NCBI RefSeq assembly: GCF_035046485.1 | Contig: NC_085137.1 | Span: 256,020,733 to 256,084,732, forward strand | From: Aedes albopictus | Lineage: Eukaryota > Arthropoda > Insecta > Diptera > Culicidae | Length of the DNA: 64,000 nt | Direction: 5' to 3' | Shown here: one piece after another, positions 44,491-57,947 of the stretch | How positions within the stretch are numbered: the first letter of the stretch is position 1 | Layout: each line of letters starts with the position of its first letter | Program-made: the position numbers and the translations under genes | Notes under the pieces: generated by a model | Database searches by the model: none | Told to the model about the DNA's origin: nothing | What the model saw: the letters and a program-made list of their open reading frames with translations, nothing else

Positions 44491-45870
44491 TTAGCGTTTT
44501 GTACATGGTGCATTTGGTGCGTGGGGAATCTTTTTCGACCGCAGTTTTTGCTGGAGCCCGTAGTAGGCCCGACTTCCGCTGATGATGCGCCTCCGAATTT
44601 CACGGCTCATGTTGTTGTCAGCCGTCAGTAAGGATCCGAGGTAGACGAATTCCTCCACCACCTCGAAAGTATCCCCGTCTATCATAACATTACTACCCAG
44701 ACGGATCCGGTCGTGTTCGGTTCCGCCTATCAGCATGTACTTTGTTTTTGAGGCATTCACCACCAGTCCGACCTTTGCTGCTTCGCGTTTCAGGCGGGTG
44801 TACTGGTCTGCCACCGATTCAAACGTTCTGGCAATAATGTCCATGTCGTCCGCAAAGCACACAAATTGACCGGATTTTGTGAAAATCGTTCCTCGGCTGT
44901 TGAGCCCGGCTCGTCGCATCACACCTTCCAGAGCGAGTAGGCATGAGAGTCACCTTGCCGCAGTCCCCGGCGAGATTCGAATGAACTGGATAGTTCACCC
45001 GAAATCCTTACGCAGTTTTGCACACCGTCCATGGCTGCTTTAATCAGTCTAGTCAGCTTCCCAGGAAAGCTGTTTTCGTCCATAGCTCTGCGCGGTCGAT
45101 ACTGTCGTATGCCGCTTAAAAGTCGATGAACAGGTGATGCGTTGGGACCTGATATTCGCGGCATTTCTGGAGGGTTTGCCGTACGGTAAAGATCTGGTCC
45201 GTTGTCGACCGGCCGTCGATGAAGCCGGCTTGATAAATTCCCACGAACTCATTCGTTTTAGGCGACAGACGACGGAAGATGATCTGGGAGAGCACTTTGT
45301 AGGCAGCATTCAAAATTGAGATCGCCCTAAAGTACTTACATTCCAAATGGTCACCTTTCTTGTGAATGGGGCAGATTACCCCTTCCTTCCACTCCTGTGG
45401 TAGCTGTTCGGTTTCCCAGATCCTGACTATCAGCCGATGCAGACGGGTGGCCATCTTTTCTGGGCCCATCTTGATGAGTTCAGCTGCGATACCATCCTTA
45501 CCAGCTGCTTTGTTGGTTTTGAGCAGGTGAATGGCATCCTTAACTTCCCTCAGTGTGGAAGTTGGTTCATTTCCGTCCTCCGCTGCACTGGCGTCGTCTT
45601 TTCCTCCGTTGCCGTGGGCTCCCGTGCCTACGTTCTCCACGCCGTTAAGGTGATGATCGAAGTCCTGCTTCCACCTTTCGATCACCTCACGTCCGTCCGT
45701 CAAGAGGCCTCCGTTTTTATCCCTGCATATTTCGGCTCGTGGCACGAAGCCGTTGCGGGATGCGTTAAGCTTCTGATAGAACTTCCGTGTTTTTTGGGAA
45801 CGGCACAGCAGTTTCATTTCTTCACACTCCGCTTTTTCCAGGCGGCGCTTTTTCTCCCGAAAGAGGCGGC
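44491..45870 (-). pseudogene. RTE-like LINE reverse transcriptase domain
   Basis: Fragments 45870-45116, 45164-44919 and 44922-44491 together cover the RT core, in changing frames. The catalytic FADD is kept at about 44848. The N-terminal LFREKKRRLEK matches the usual RTE linker. Confidence 0.78.
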
Positions 45871-46035
45871 CCAAGTAACACACATGTTATATAAAAGTTA
45901 CGACAGCGCAAGTTTTGGTTAAATAGAAGTTTATTTTACGTTATTTTAACACAATGTTAGAATTACGTGAAATAAACTTCTATACAACCAAAACTTGCGC
46001 TGTCGTAACTCTATTATTACATGTGTGTTGCTTGG
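45871..46035. mobile_element. 165-bp foldback MITE inside the RTE-like LINE
   Basis: Ends CCAAGTAACACACATGT and near-inverse ACATGTGTGTTGCTTGG, with inner arms of GTTACGACAGCGCAAGTTTT and its inverse. Long arms and a small loop. It separates the LINE endonuclease linker from the reverse transcriptase. Confidence 0.85.
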
Positions 46036-46243
46036 GGGGTCTGCTGTTTCCGCTTCTGTTTGTAACGTTCCACGTTCTGTCGAGTTACTTGCTGCAGCAT
46101 AACCGCCCTCGCTGCGTTCTTCTCCTCCAAAACCGTTCTGCACTCTGCGTCGAACCATTCGTTCCGTCGATTCCGTTCCACGTATCCGATGGTGCTCTCG
46201 GCTGCGTCGTTGATGGCTGCTTTCACTTTACTCCAGCAGTCCT

Positions 46244-47120
46244 CTAGAGAGGCCTCATCGAGCTCGCCCTCGTCTGGCAACGCGGCCTCGAGATTCTGCG
46301 CGTATGCTGAGGTGACATCCGGTTGCTCAGGTTGTACCTTGGTGGTCGTCGGTAGCGTACATTGTTGATGACGGAGAGTTTTAGGCGCAGTTTGACCATC
46401 ACTAGATAGTGGTCGGAGTCGATGTTGGCATCACGAAAGGTCCTGACGTCGATGATGTCGGAGAAGTGCCGTCCATCTATCAGAACGTGGTCGATTTGCG
46501 ATTCAGTCTGCTGTGGTGATCTCCAAATGTAACGATAAGGGAGGCTGTGTTGGAAAATTGTGCTACGTATGGACATATTTTTGGAGGCGGCGTAATCAAT
46601 GAGTCGTAGGCCGTTTTCGTTCATCTGCTGGTGGGCGCTGTACTTGTCATTCGTCGGTCTGAATTCCTCCTCCTGGCCTACCTGAGCGTTCAAATCTCCT
46701 ATGGTGATCTTGACGTCGTGGCTTGGGCAGAGATCGTACTCGCGTTCGAGCTGCGCGTAAAATGCGTCCTTGTCATCATCAGTACTTTCGGAGTGTGGGC
46801 TGTGCACGTTTATTATGCTAAAGTTGAAGAATCGGCCCTTGATCCTCAACCTGCACATTCTTTCGTCGATCGGCCACCAACCGATTACGCGCCTCTGCAA
46901 ATCACCCATCATGATGAAAGCTGTTCCCAGCTCGCGTGTGTTGCTGCAGCTCTGGTAGATGGTATGATAACCTCTAAACGTTCGCACCATGGATCCTGTC
47001 CAACACACCTCCTGCAGCGCTATGATGCCGAACCCGCGGTCCTTCAGTAGATCGGCGAGTATGCGGGTGCTCCCAATGAAGTTGAGAGATCGGCAATTCC
47101 ACGTATCGAGTTTCTTATCG
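46244..47120 (-). pseudogene. RTE-like LINE endonuclease domain
   Basis: An open frame whose first part (ALQEVCWTG) continues upstream of the GTG at 47008. Catalytic blocks ITIGDLNAQVG, QIDHVLIDG and DSDHYLV are present. The downstream linker is in another frame. Confidence 0.78.
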
Positions 47121-47599
47121 CAAGTTCTTTTTGTTCGCGCTGGGATCGTTGCCGTTGGTCTCGGTTCGTATTATTCTGTTGCTGATTTTCCGTTACAATC
47201 GTTTTTTACGGCTGGCTCGTTGGGCCTGACACCAACCCCCTACTTTCCGGAGGACCATAGTGCACAGTTGAGCTTAGAGTCTTTCCCTGGCACTCGGACG
47301 TAGATCAGCCGCCCCTAACATGGGGATCAGACGCTGTTGTGAGCCGCTCCTCCTGAAGAACAGACGCTCAGGTTTGCCGAAGCAAACCCCCTCCCCCCTT
47401 TCCTGTCAGCTTATGACCAAACCACCGGGGTTGGTTACCCGATCTTCCCTAAGGTTGCTCATAGTTTCCGGCCGGTACCACGAGGAGGTAGGGATAGGAG
47501 TTGCTGGGCAGAGGTTAGAGATCAATCAATTGAATCGATTTGGCCTAGATCCACACGCCACTGCAAGCATAACAAGCCACATATAGCCCTGACTTTGAA

Positions 47600-48430
47600 T
47601 ACTTTTCTATTTCAAGGGGAGAAAACTTAGCGTACACCATATGCGACAATATTTATAAACACTCTTCCTCAAGAACGATCACCTTAGTTTGGCGTTTAGC
47701 TGAGAGTTGTTTATGTTTGGAGAAAATATCGATCGGACGCGCGATCAAAACGCAATGCGTGTTGCAAGCGACAGTCCGTCTTGGGTTTTCTTTTTGTTCT
47801 TACCTTTAGAACAGATTATCTCTTATAGGACATGGCGATGGATGAAGATGTAAATCCTTTCAATGATTCATACAAGGCAAAAATTTAGCCACTTTTTCAA
47901 GGCGAGAGCCTGGGGTAAGGAACAATCGATCCAACCGTGTTTAGGTATAAGTATTCGTACTACAGGGGTTCTCGAACGAATTTGAGTACGAGACATATTC
48001 TTTATATATTTGAGTAGGTACGAATCAATCAATTGGGAAACTTCATTAACATCACGAATTAGATCTTATCCCCACCACTTTATATTGATAGTGTGTGGAA
48101 ATTTTATTTATGGGTAGGGGTTGAAAATATGGACTATCATACTCCCCACCATATTTCATGGATAAATATCCCGAATAGGGACGAATGTGAACCGATATCT
48201 CCCCACCACTCTTTTGGGATATTTTCTAGAACTCGTATTCCGATCAAGACCAATCGTTGATCCGATCTCTCCCTTCCATTCGTCACGGATAAATATTCCG
48301 AATTTAAACCGATCTCTCCCCACCATATTCTTAGGGATTCGAATTATCCCGATCCAGAACGAAAGCTTTCTTCCGTCATGGATAATTATACCGGACGTGG
48401 TCGGATTGAAATTTGAAAGTTCCCATTATG
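47600..48430. repeat. Loose TCTCCCCACCA repeats
   Basis: Variants of ATCTCCCCACCA with ATATTC recur at about 48066, 48151, 48200, 48270 and 48312 at uneven spacing. Otherwise non-coding. Confidence 0.35.
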
Positions 48431-48782
48431 CCTGGTTTACATTGTTCAACTGAAACGAGCATTTCACTGGCCAACTCCTCAAATATACTCATTCGAAATG
48501 AATGTTAGACTCAGCAAACGACTCGAACGGGTACTTGAATGCTCTTGAATGCATCTCAGTTGAATCAAGTATTTACATTGTTCAACTCGTGCGGCGCGTA
48601 AGCAAACTGAATTGAATTCATCTCACTTGACAAATGTCTTGAATTCAGTTCAAATGAATCGCGGTTTAAGACGGGGCAATTGAGATGATTTCATTTGGCT
48701 TGAATGAAAAAGTTCAACATGTTCAACTTTCGTTCAAGTCAAGTCAGTTGCTCATGTGAGTTTCACTGTCTAAACCAGACAT
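48431..48782. mobile_element. Possible MITE with CTGGTTTA ends
   Basis: Left CCTGGTTTACATTGTTCAAC and right inverse-like CACTGTCTAAACCAGAC. The inside is rich in GAATTCA and TTGAA words. No coding. The target duplication is not clear. Confidence 0.5.
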
Positions 48783-48969
48783 TAGGATCGGACTTCATAT
48801 TGCCTCAAATTATAAAATGATGGGTTCAATTATCATGGGAACATAAGTGATATGGAATGATGCTTAGTTTTTGAGGATGAGAAAAACTATTGGTTTGAAA
48901 ATATACTTTTGGTTTGTAGAAACCAAAGTTGGGTTCCAATAGAATCGAAGTTTTTATTAGATTCAATGT

Positions 48970-49400
48970 TTGTTTTTAACTCGCCATGAATGTCAAAAAT
49001 TGCAATCAGTCAAAACGATTTATACCACCAAATGCTTGTAAAACCAAAAAGCTCTTAGAGCTCAACAAGAGAGCTACATACACTGGCCTAGTAACTGGAC
49101 ACTGCCCGAGCAGGTATCACTTGAAAAATATTGGCCATATTCAGAGTGATATCTGTCGTTTCTGTAATACGGAACGTGAAAACTCAGAACATCTGCTTTG
49201 CAGTTGTGGTACACGCGCAGGCAAAGATTTCTAAATAGTGGTTGCTTGCAACCCAGTGAGATCTGGTCTGCAGAACCTGGGAAGGTCTTGGAGTTTATCA
49301 ATTCCATTGCACCTGACTGGAAGACGACGCGTCGTGGCAGTAGCTGATTACTTGACACATGGTTATTGCTGGCTAGATGCGAGTCAGTCTAGTAATCATC
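48970..49400 (+). pseudogene. LINE 3' tail fragment (Cys-rich C-terminus)
   Basis: Encodes GLVTGHCPSRYHLKNIG and CRFCNTERENSEHLLCSC, the typical C-terminal zinc-binding tail of Jockey/LOA/I-type LINEs. A stop at 49234 interrupts it, and similar residues (APDWKTTRRGSS) follow in another frame. Only the C-terminus remains. Confidence 0.7.
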
Positions 49401-49594
49401 TTCCGCAACGGGATCCACTCCACAGTCAATGAACTACACGTTCACTCTCAAGCCGCACAAGTGCTCAAAGCAATTATTACACGCAGACGAGTGCACTTCG
49501 TCAGCAGAAAGATGGGTGCCGAAGTGATTTCTCATCTGATTTTGCTGAAAGTTCGGCACTGGTGCAGGGAATTGCCGCTGGACTAGGTGCAGTA

Positions 49595-49845
49595 AACTGC
49601 CCTTCTTGGCATGTCAGTCCCATGTTGTTTCTAATGCGAATCATATTTTTGTCTCTCACGAGCTCATTTAAAATATATTTGATATTTTTCTTGCCTCATT
49701 TCACAGCTCAATGTGCCACGAAAAGTTTATAGATAAATTGAATACATTTTTTTGAAAACAATTGAAGTTATAGTGCAATACGTAGGCACTTTGAAAAACA
49801 ATATGGGGCTGACATGCGAAGAGGGGCAGTAAACTCGTTCAAAAT
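49595..49845. mobile_element. Possible short MITE
   Basis: GGCATGTCAGTCCCATGTTGTTT near 49602 and a near-inverse (CAATATGGGGCTGACATGC) at 49800-49818 flank about 200 bp. Confidence 0.45.
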
Positions 49846-49849
49846 CAAC

Positions 49850-50745
49850 TTTCCGGCAGAAAATCTTCACAACAATCACTGTTAACAACAAGTTTACGCA
49901 ATAAGGTTCAGATGAAAGAAGTGGACGAAAACCGTCATTTCGTTGTGAATTTTGGTAATTAACATTTTTTTTTACATGTAGTGCCAGTAATGGGGTCAAA
50001 AACCCCTCCATACCAATTTGATAGCCGTGAAAAGGACGATAAGAACGACGTCATATGATTACGTCCAAAATTGATGTTTATATAGGTAATTAGCCTGCCT
50101 TGTGATATTGTATGCCGTTGGCTCAATTATTGACTTTGCAAAATACAACACAATACATTTTTTGTATTAGTTGTCATTCATGTGTTCTATTTTCATCCAG
50201 TTGTCATACATATGATAGATCATAAAACGGTTAATTACTTTCACACTACAACTGTGTCATGACCTGTTACTGTGGGCCTGCCGTATTATTAGGTTACAGC
50301 TCTTTCCATTGTCCACAGACGGAACGATGCGTAGATATTTGATGTCAATCGTGTCCGAGGTACAAAAAACTATGCTTGCACTCACTTTGCACTGAGTTGG
50401 CCGACCACCGGCCGATCGTTTGCTGTTTCAAAGAGGTTGACTCCATCGACAAGCATACATATATCATAAAGCACGCCTTAAAAATAAATTGAATGAAACA
50501 ATTAACATAAATACCGTTTTGCCAAAGACGGGAATGCGGTGGACAACGGCGCCGACGTGAGCTGGGTCGGAGAAAAGCAAAGCGAAGCGACGAAAACAAT
50601 CCGGAGAAATTAAAAGTATGAACGATGATTCATGACGAGGTTTACCTTTCATTTTTGATATCCACCCCAACCCAGATTGATCAATGAAGTAGGTAGGAAA
50701 GTTACCTACCAGTTATTCCAATGGTGGATTAATAATTTGTGAGTT
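49850..50745. other. Intergenic sequence, nothing recognised
   Basis: No convincing reading frame. A weak palindrome and a G-rich stretch only. Confidence 0.35.
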
Positions 50746-50746
50746 T

Positions 50747-50910
50747 AGGGAACGTTAAAAAATTACGTCCAACATTTGAGGGAGGGGGGGGTCTACAAAA
50801 GTGTGACAGTACGTGTATTAGGTATAGGAAAACAGCGTGACAGAGGGGGGAGGGGGGGGGGTCTAAAAATCCCAAAAAATGATGGACGTAATATTTGAAT
50901 CTTCCCTTAG
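50747..50910. mobile_element. Short foldback MITE
   Basis: Left GGGAACG...AAAATTACGTCCAACATTTG and inverse-like right CAAAAAATGATGGACGTAAT then TTCCC, with TTAG on both flanks. G-rich interior near 50780 and 50850. Confidence 0.6.
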
Positions 50911-50956
50911 ATTAGAATTCAACCATCAGGTGCTAGGGATGTGAGTTTCAAAAAGG

Positions 50957-51126
50957 CCCTTATAGGCGAAGCGGTAATCGCGTCAGTTTCAGCAAGACCA
51001 TACTTAGGAAGACGGGTTAAGTTCCCGGTCGGTCCAGTAACTTTTCCTAATGTCCGGTTAATAACTGTGGAAGTGCTTATAGCACAAGAGACTAATTGGG
51101 CCCCAATGGGGACGTTACACCAAGTA
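50957..51126 (+). mobile_element. Decayed tRNA-derived SINE
   Basis: Resembles the SINE at 19298-19589: GGCGAAGCGGTAATCGC head, GGTTAAGTTCCCGGTCGGTC B-box area, then GTTAATAACTGTGGAAGTGC and GGGGACGTTACACC tail. An internal deletion is present. Confidence 0.65.
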
Positions 51127-51255
51127 AAATGAAATGTAGAAGACATAAACTTCAAAACGACAAAACAGTTGATTGGGATGGTACACCAGGGTGCGATGAC
51201 GTCACGTTTTCGATTCTCGCAGCTTGTACTAATGTATACACGCAGAACTCGATGT

Positions 51256-51429
51256 ACACAGCGCAACGAGTAACTTTCACGCAGCGACCGAAAAGACAAA
51301 AGAATTTTCACGCAGATTTGTGTAACCCCGGATCAACACAAAACATGTGCTGATCCGGTGTTACACAAATCTGCGTGAAAATTCTTTTGTCTTTTTGCTC
51401 GCTGCGTGAAAGTTACTCGTGCGCTGTGT
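51256..51429. mobile_element. 174-bp near-perfect palindrome (foldback MITE)
   Basis: Arms of about 80 bp read as inverses, with blocks ACACAGCGC, GTAACTTTCACGCAGCG and TTCACGCAGATTTGTGTAAC. The loop is about 15 bp. TGT flanks both sides. Confidence 0.8.
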
Positions 51430-51734
51430 TGTTTCATTTAAGGGTGTAGGGAACCCAAATGCATTGTCAATGCGGGAACCCAATTGATGTTGGCTGCAAA
51501 CAATTCTATTGGGTGGGAATAGGGATGTCATATACGTGGGATGGTACCTACGCATCTGTCTGCACTGATTACTAGTCAGGATCTTGGGAGCTGAACATCA
51601 TTCGGTCAAACGACCTATTCGGCCAGATGGCTAAAATGGGCGGACGTCACACCAGCAAACACAAAGTGCTATTCCGGATCATTTTCCTTTGTCGATCACC
51701 TGAGTCAAATTAGTTCGTGGGAAGCCGACGGTCG

Positions 51735-51900
51735 TGATCGATGACCAGGTCCAACGTAACACCTGTTCATCGACTTTAAGGCGCTGTACGACAGTATTGA
51801 CCGCACAAAACTATTGGGAACGAGAACAGCACTCTCAAGTTCCATTGCTCGATATTCCGATATCGATCATCGGCAACGTTCACCAGACATGCCGGCGTAC
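51735..51900 (+). pseudogene. Small LINE reverse-transcriptase fragment
   Basis: Contains a CTGTTCATCGACTTTAAGGC block that corresponds to the FIDF-K-A region of RTE-type reverse transcriptase. About 150 bp, broken. Confidence 0.4.
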
Positions 51901-52854
51901 GGAACTGCTTTCTAGGACCCACAATTCCTGGTGCCCAAACACGCGACAAACACACGCACACATAAATTGAGACCACATCGACGACGGAGGCGGCTCTTCT
52001 TCAATGGAAAGGAGTGGTCGCGAACGCGTCGAGAGTTTTGTTTTTCAAATGTGACGAACGCGATCGGTACCTATAGACCATTTTCTTTCGCTTGGGCTGC
52101 CAACCAGCTCGTGTTGCATGCCTGCGATTGGCTGGTTGAGTTAATTTTAATCGATAGGTAGAAAGCTTTGTTTGGTGGCTGTGATTACTTGCAGGCGCAA
52201 CTGAAATTTTTATGACAGAGTAGCAGACGGGAAACTATGCAAACTATTTATGGAAATTATGTTGATGAAGTAAAAGGCGTTGTTAGGGTGCAGAGCACGA
52301 TTCTAGGTAAAACTTAACACGAAAGGTGCAGCACTTCCGCCACTATCACTTTTTAAGCTTGATTTATTGTTTCAAATGGAGAAATTTTACTGGGTTACAA
52401 GAGGGGATTTTTTTCTATTACCGAACAGGTTTAGGCCGAAGGGTCTCCGATTTCAATGAAAATTTTACCAGTGCCAGAGGTAGTGAATATATGATCATAT
52501 CTGGAACTCAAAAAAATCATAGTGGACTATTTTCCCGGAAAACGTTAGATGCAAACTCACGACTTTTCAAAATTTTCTAAAATACCCCAAACTTTAATAA
52601 ATCATATTTCAAAAACTATGCATCGTAGAACATTTTTAGTGAAATCGACGCCAAAAAACCTCAGCAATTCAATAAAAATACGCTGAGAAAAAAAAATTCT
52701 CAGAACCATAGGAAAAAAACCCCATGACCCCATTCCATGCACTACGGCAGTGGAGTGAGCGTCAGCACATGCATAAATAAGGTTAACTTTATTCATATTA
52801 TTGCACGATTTTGGTTCACTTCTATTCAATCACTTCATCACTTCTATTAATCAT

Positions 52855-53990
52855 TCATCAGGTTATCAAAAACGCCGCTATGGCTTACCACTTCCGGCGG
52901 GTTGCTCTTCTACATTTTACCACTTCCGGCGGGTTACTCGTCTCGTCACCAGTTCTGGAACACAAACGGTTCTCCCAAGTATGATCAGAGATTATTTGCT
53001 GGCTAACCGTTTATCATGTTACTGAATAAGTCATTGTTATGTCACATATAATGGTTCTCTTTTACGTTTGACCTTTTTTGGCTGAAAAAGCCTAAAAAGC
53101 CGTGATTTGAGGTATCGCATGCATGGGTTTGGTTTCACTTCCGGCACGGAACCGGTTGCGGATCACTGCCGTTAGATTCTTAAATAGTCTAAGCCTATTT
53201 GCTTGCTTACGTGTATTAGGTTATCAAAAAAGCCGCGCTTTGCTGTGTCGCATGCATGGGTTTGGTTCAATTTTATATTTAGCCGCTTTTAGAGGGATAC
53301 CCGGAACTAGTTTCGGCACTACTGGCAGTCCCTAATGTGGTCTATAAATACTTCTTTGATAACTGGTCATCAAGTTGTCGGAAAAGCTGTAATTTGGTAT
53401 GCCGCATGCATAAGTTTTGTTCACTTTTATATACGGCCACTTCCGGCGGGACATCTGGAACAGGTTCCGGAACACTACCGGTTCAGATATGGTCTGAGAC
53501 TGTTTTCTTGCTAACTGTTTATCAGGTTATCGAAATTGCCGCGATTTGATGTGTTGCATGCATAGTTTTGGATCACTTTTATATTTGTCCACTCGTTCCG
53601 GAACACTACCGGTTAAAATATGGTCTGAGACTGTTTTCTTGCTAACTGTTCATCAGGTTATCGAAATTGCCGCGATTTGATGTGTCGCATGCATGGATTT
53701 GGTTCATTTTTATATGGCCACTTCCGGCGGGACACCCGGAACCGGTTCCGGAATACTACTGGTTCAGATATGGTCTGAGACTGTTTTATTGCTAACTGAT
53801 TATCAGGTAATCGAAAATGCCGCAGTTTGATGTGTCGCATGTATGTGTTTGTTATATTTTTATGTATGGCCCCTTCCAAGGGTACTGGTCCGGAACACCT
53901 AAATGGCCATAACTCCGGAACGGCTGGACCGATCCGAACCATTTTCAATAGGAAACAATGGGACCAGATTCCGCGTCGAATGAACCGTCG
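52855..53990. repeat. Satellite array, unit about 150 bp
   Basis: Degenerate units carrying TCAGGTTATCGAAATTGCCG, TGTGTCGCATGCATGG and GGTTCAGATATGGTCTGAGA recur at about 52859, 53075, 53217, 53370, 53522, 53652 and 53802. A partial copy is at 60240-60480. Open frames on both strands are artefacts of the repeat. Confidence 0.85.
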
Positions 53991-54063
53991 GTCATAAAAA
54001 TCGGTTGAGGTTTACTGCCAAAAAGTGATGTGAGTTTATTTTGTACACACACATACTCACACA

Positions 54064-54440
<377 letters not shown>

Positions 54441-54631
54441 ACATCTAAAAATGCAGGTAAAAGTACCGTCCGTATATAAGTGCATCAATTTTGCTATATA
54501 TTGATATTTAAAATTGTGAATATAACGCTGCATTACTTCCCAAGTAACCCCAAGCATTATATCATTGCACGTATTGGACTGAATATCAACCTTTGCAATG
54601 CAAGATGCAGTAATTCCACACTTGTCATGCA

Positions 54632-55575
54632 ATAACACAGCGTAACAAAAATTAACTTTTGGTCTGTCTCAAGAACAAACTTATGTGTTTCTGACAGATT
54701 TTGGGCCGCTGAATCCGAATCCGGGCTCAGATTTGTTCTAACACGTCACAATTTCAAGCTATACCTCAATTTATAGGGCAAAATATGTGATTTTGGGCTT
54801 TTTTGACTGCAAGCCATTAAGCTTGGGAATATTTTTTTAAGCAATCAAAAGGTTAATTGGTTAATTAGCATCTAAATTAACGACTCATGCAAAAATTTCG
54901 TTTTACCTAATAAAATTTGATAGATTTAAGCATTTTATGTTAGTATGTAAACTTGCATGCAACTTTTGGAGCACGCAGAGAAATAAATTGTAAACACAAT
55001 TAAAATTTAGTTCAAATCAACCAATTTTTCAGTTTACTTTAGCGACAAACTAATTTAAAGTTTGAACGGAACTGTTCCATTGTTTGATAATACAAATATT
55101 TTCATTTGTCGAAATTTTTGACAGTTTGTTAAACAAACAGAGATTTGGTAGATTCAATATAAAATAACGGTTTGTTTCAAACGACTGCACTTTTGCTATT
55201 AACAAAGCCAGAATGTGATTGTGTTGGTGACGACAGCTCCTGCGGCAGCTCGGAATTCTATTTTTAGACGCTCGGCAAGCGAATGGAAAGGAGATCGAAT
55301 AAAAAGAGACAAAAGGGTGAAACCGACCAACTTTATGCGAATGCTGTCTTTAGTACTTGCGCGTTATCCATCACGGCCAAAACTGCACTTGGAAGTTGCA
55401 GTGATGGATTTGCTACACCTTCCTCGTTGTGGAGAATTTGGGGTAAGTTTTTCAAAGATGTGTGAGTGCTTCCGTGCTGGAGCAAATCTGTGCCCGGATT
55501 TAGATTCAGCGGCCCAAAATCTGTCAGAGATACATAAGTTTGCTCTTGAGACAAAAAAATGTTGCGCTGTGTAAT
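54632..55575. mobile_element. Long-TIR MITE (about 945 bp)
   Basis: Terminal inverted repeats of about 90 bp carry ACACAGCG and CAGATTTTGGGCCGCTGAAT at both ends in opposite sense. The inner region includes GTGATTGTGTTGGTGACGAC, found in inverse at 12300-12360. Non-coding; target duplication not clear. Confidence 0.75.
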
Positions 55576-55579
55576 CCTT

Positions 55580-57930
55580 TAGATTGGCATTATCAATGTA
55601 ATGATGCATTACATTTTTCTTTACATTGTGGTGTATTAAAGGGTGATATACGATTATTCAATAATTCAACACTGCAAAAACTGAATAAATGCAATGTACA
55701 CCCGTCATAAGTACGGACTCACTTGAAAAAGTATTGCAACACTCAGTTGAATATTGCATCACCTTGAAAAGTTTAGCATCACCTCAAAAGTCAAAACAAC
55801 TACATATGTGCTAATGTCAATTTCTTGATTTTTAAAATCGTCTTACTTTCGCGAAAAACTTATTTTTTTTATACAAAAACAGTATGGTATCATTAAGTTT
55901 TAATCTTTTTTAAATTCAATATGCTCAAGATCTAACTTAGGACAAAAAAATCTACTTCTTGCATGCCTTAAAATCTTTTACAAGCACATAGAAATTAGAC
56001 TCAAACTTGAAAATACTACACCACTTGTATTCTTCTTAACCCTGTGGCTTGACGTAATATACAATAATACATAGAACTAACCACTTTTCAGATGAAATCA
56101 TTTGAATTACAACTAATGGGGCCTTGCTAAAAGGAAAGTTATGCAATTTTTACCCCTCCTGACTCATATGTCCACCGGAATAAAACTGTCCTCGTGGTTC
56201 CAATTTTTGAGGCTCCCAGCATAATTGAACCTACAAGCTAGTAATGAAGTGAGCCTCAAAATTCCATCGAAAAATATTGATGTTTGCGTCTTTGGCAGCG
56301 GTTTGAAATTTTGTTGTAAGCTCCCTTGCTTTCGGGATAAAAGACTTCTTAAATTTCAAAACGTACATTCTGAAATAAATAAATAAAAAATAAAAAACGA
56401 AATATGTTAGCAACTTTTGTTTACTTATGAGTGTCAGTATGTGTCTGTTCAACCGGGTATAATAAATCCAAAGTCGCGTGAAAAATGCAGCTGATGCAAT
56501 TCATTCAACAATCGCTTTCTAGCCAACAATCTTATCGCTTGAGCATAATCGTCATACCTGCAATGCACAGTTTGGTTTTCGCAAAATTGCCGTTGCCTGT
56601 CCTGTTGCAACACGCGTAAAAGTAATTGCCTTCGATGTGCAATTCGCCAGAAACAAGTGAAATCCCGTACCAATGAACGTTACCTACCTTACATATCTCG
56701 CACGATACGATCATCGCTCATTTTTGCCAATGCCGCTTGGGTTGAGATTAATCCCAGTCAGGCTATCCACTGCACTTCGCCGCAACGGAGGCGAACACTT
56801 GAGGGCTTATTAGCGTGCCATACTGAGAAGAGCGTCGTCCGTCAGGCTCAGGCAGGAGACAGACATCGATCACCATCACGTTGCCGTCGCCGTTAATGGA
56901 GTGAAAGATGCTCGACGAAAACCTGTGGCCCATCGTCCGTACGAATACTTAGTTACAGGCTATTTGACTTTCGCGCCACTGACTCTTAGTATCGAATCGA
57001 CGAATTTTTCAACGCCATGCCATGCAGCAGCAGCCGTAAAGAAACGCGAGTGTCTCCATCTCAACGAACCGTCACTTTTGAATTGTTGTTTTTACTTCTG
57101 GAGATGATCTTTTCGCGCGTCTCAAGATGGCCATATTAAATCTGAAGTGCCATCCGGGGGAGGAGAGATTGTTTTACAGTGCTCGGCTCGCTCGGGTAAA
57201 TGACTATAAAAGTGATCTTTATGGAAATTTGAAGACGTTTCTCCTCGACGCGACGGATCCGATGGAATATTGTCAATCATCCAAGCGCCGTTCTCCAGGT
57301 GCTGGACTGGACCGCCACCGGGGTGTGTAGGAGAATGTGAACGATCTTCGATGGACGGACAACAAAGCGTAACCTAGATCGCAAAAGGATGTCGTCGGGG
57401 AACTTCAATTTTAGCTTGAACCAAAGTTCGATTTCAGGTCATGGCTTCTGTCTTAATTTTGGAAAACGCATTTATTTTGTATCATGATGATGCTGATCAA
57501 AAATATTTCTCTAAGTAATAATAATAAATGTGTATACTCCAAAGGCAATTGCCTTTAATGGCTTTTGGGACATGTCTTACACAGCAAAAAAAAATCGGAT
57601 AGAATGGCGTACGAGAAGTGACAAAAAGTTGCGTCAGTTATTGTTTGTCCCAGATTGCACGGATATTGGCATAATTTCCAAAAAGTTAGTCTGTGACAGA
57701 GATACTGATCGAATTGCGTATGAACTCTCTGTTAATCCAAGAAATTTATTTATTTGCGCCAACACTTGTTGATTTTACAGTATTCATAGCTAAACTTTGA
57801 GATAATGGCCATGTCCAAATTATGTAATAATATTATGGAAGTAAATGAATGTGTCCAAACCATATATTCGGTGTCCGGTGATTTTTTCAACTTAAATTGC
57901 TTTCGTTAAGGTTTTTGTCACCTGAAACGC
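55580..57930. other. Intergenic sequence, nothing firm
   Basis: Short frames at 56449-56714 (minus) and 57127-57330 (plus) have no recognised motif or splice context. The rest is AT-rich. Confidence 0.35.
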
Positions 57931-57947
57931 AAACTACATTCATATTA

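Larger units (their letters stand above)
44040..47330 (-). mobile_element. RTE-like LINE, interrupted by a MITE
   Basis: The minus strand encodes an EEP endonuclease (about 47120-46244; GDLNAQVG, and SDHY at the end). A linker follows (46280-46036), broken by a MITE at 45871-46035. The reverse transcriptase (45883 to about 44490) has NKAAGKDGIAAELIK, YQAGFIDGRSTTDQIF and FADDMDII, and a C-terminal part runs to 44064. Frames change several times (near 45140, 44920 and 44600), so it is dead. There is no RNase H. It resembles insect RTE or JAM1-type elements. Confidence 0.82.
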
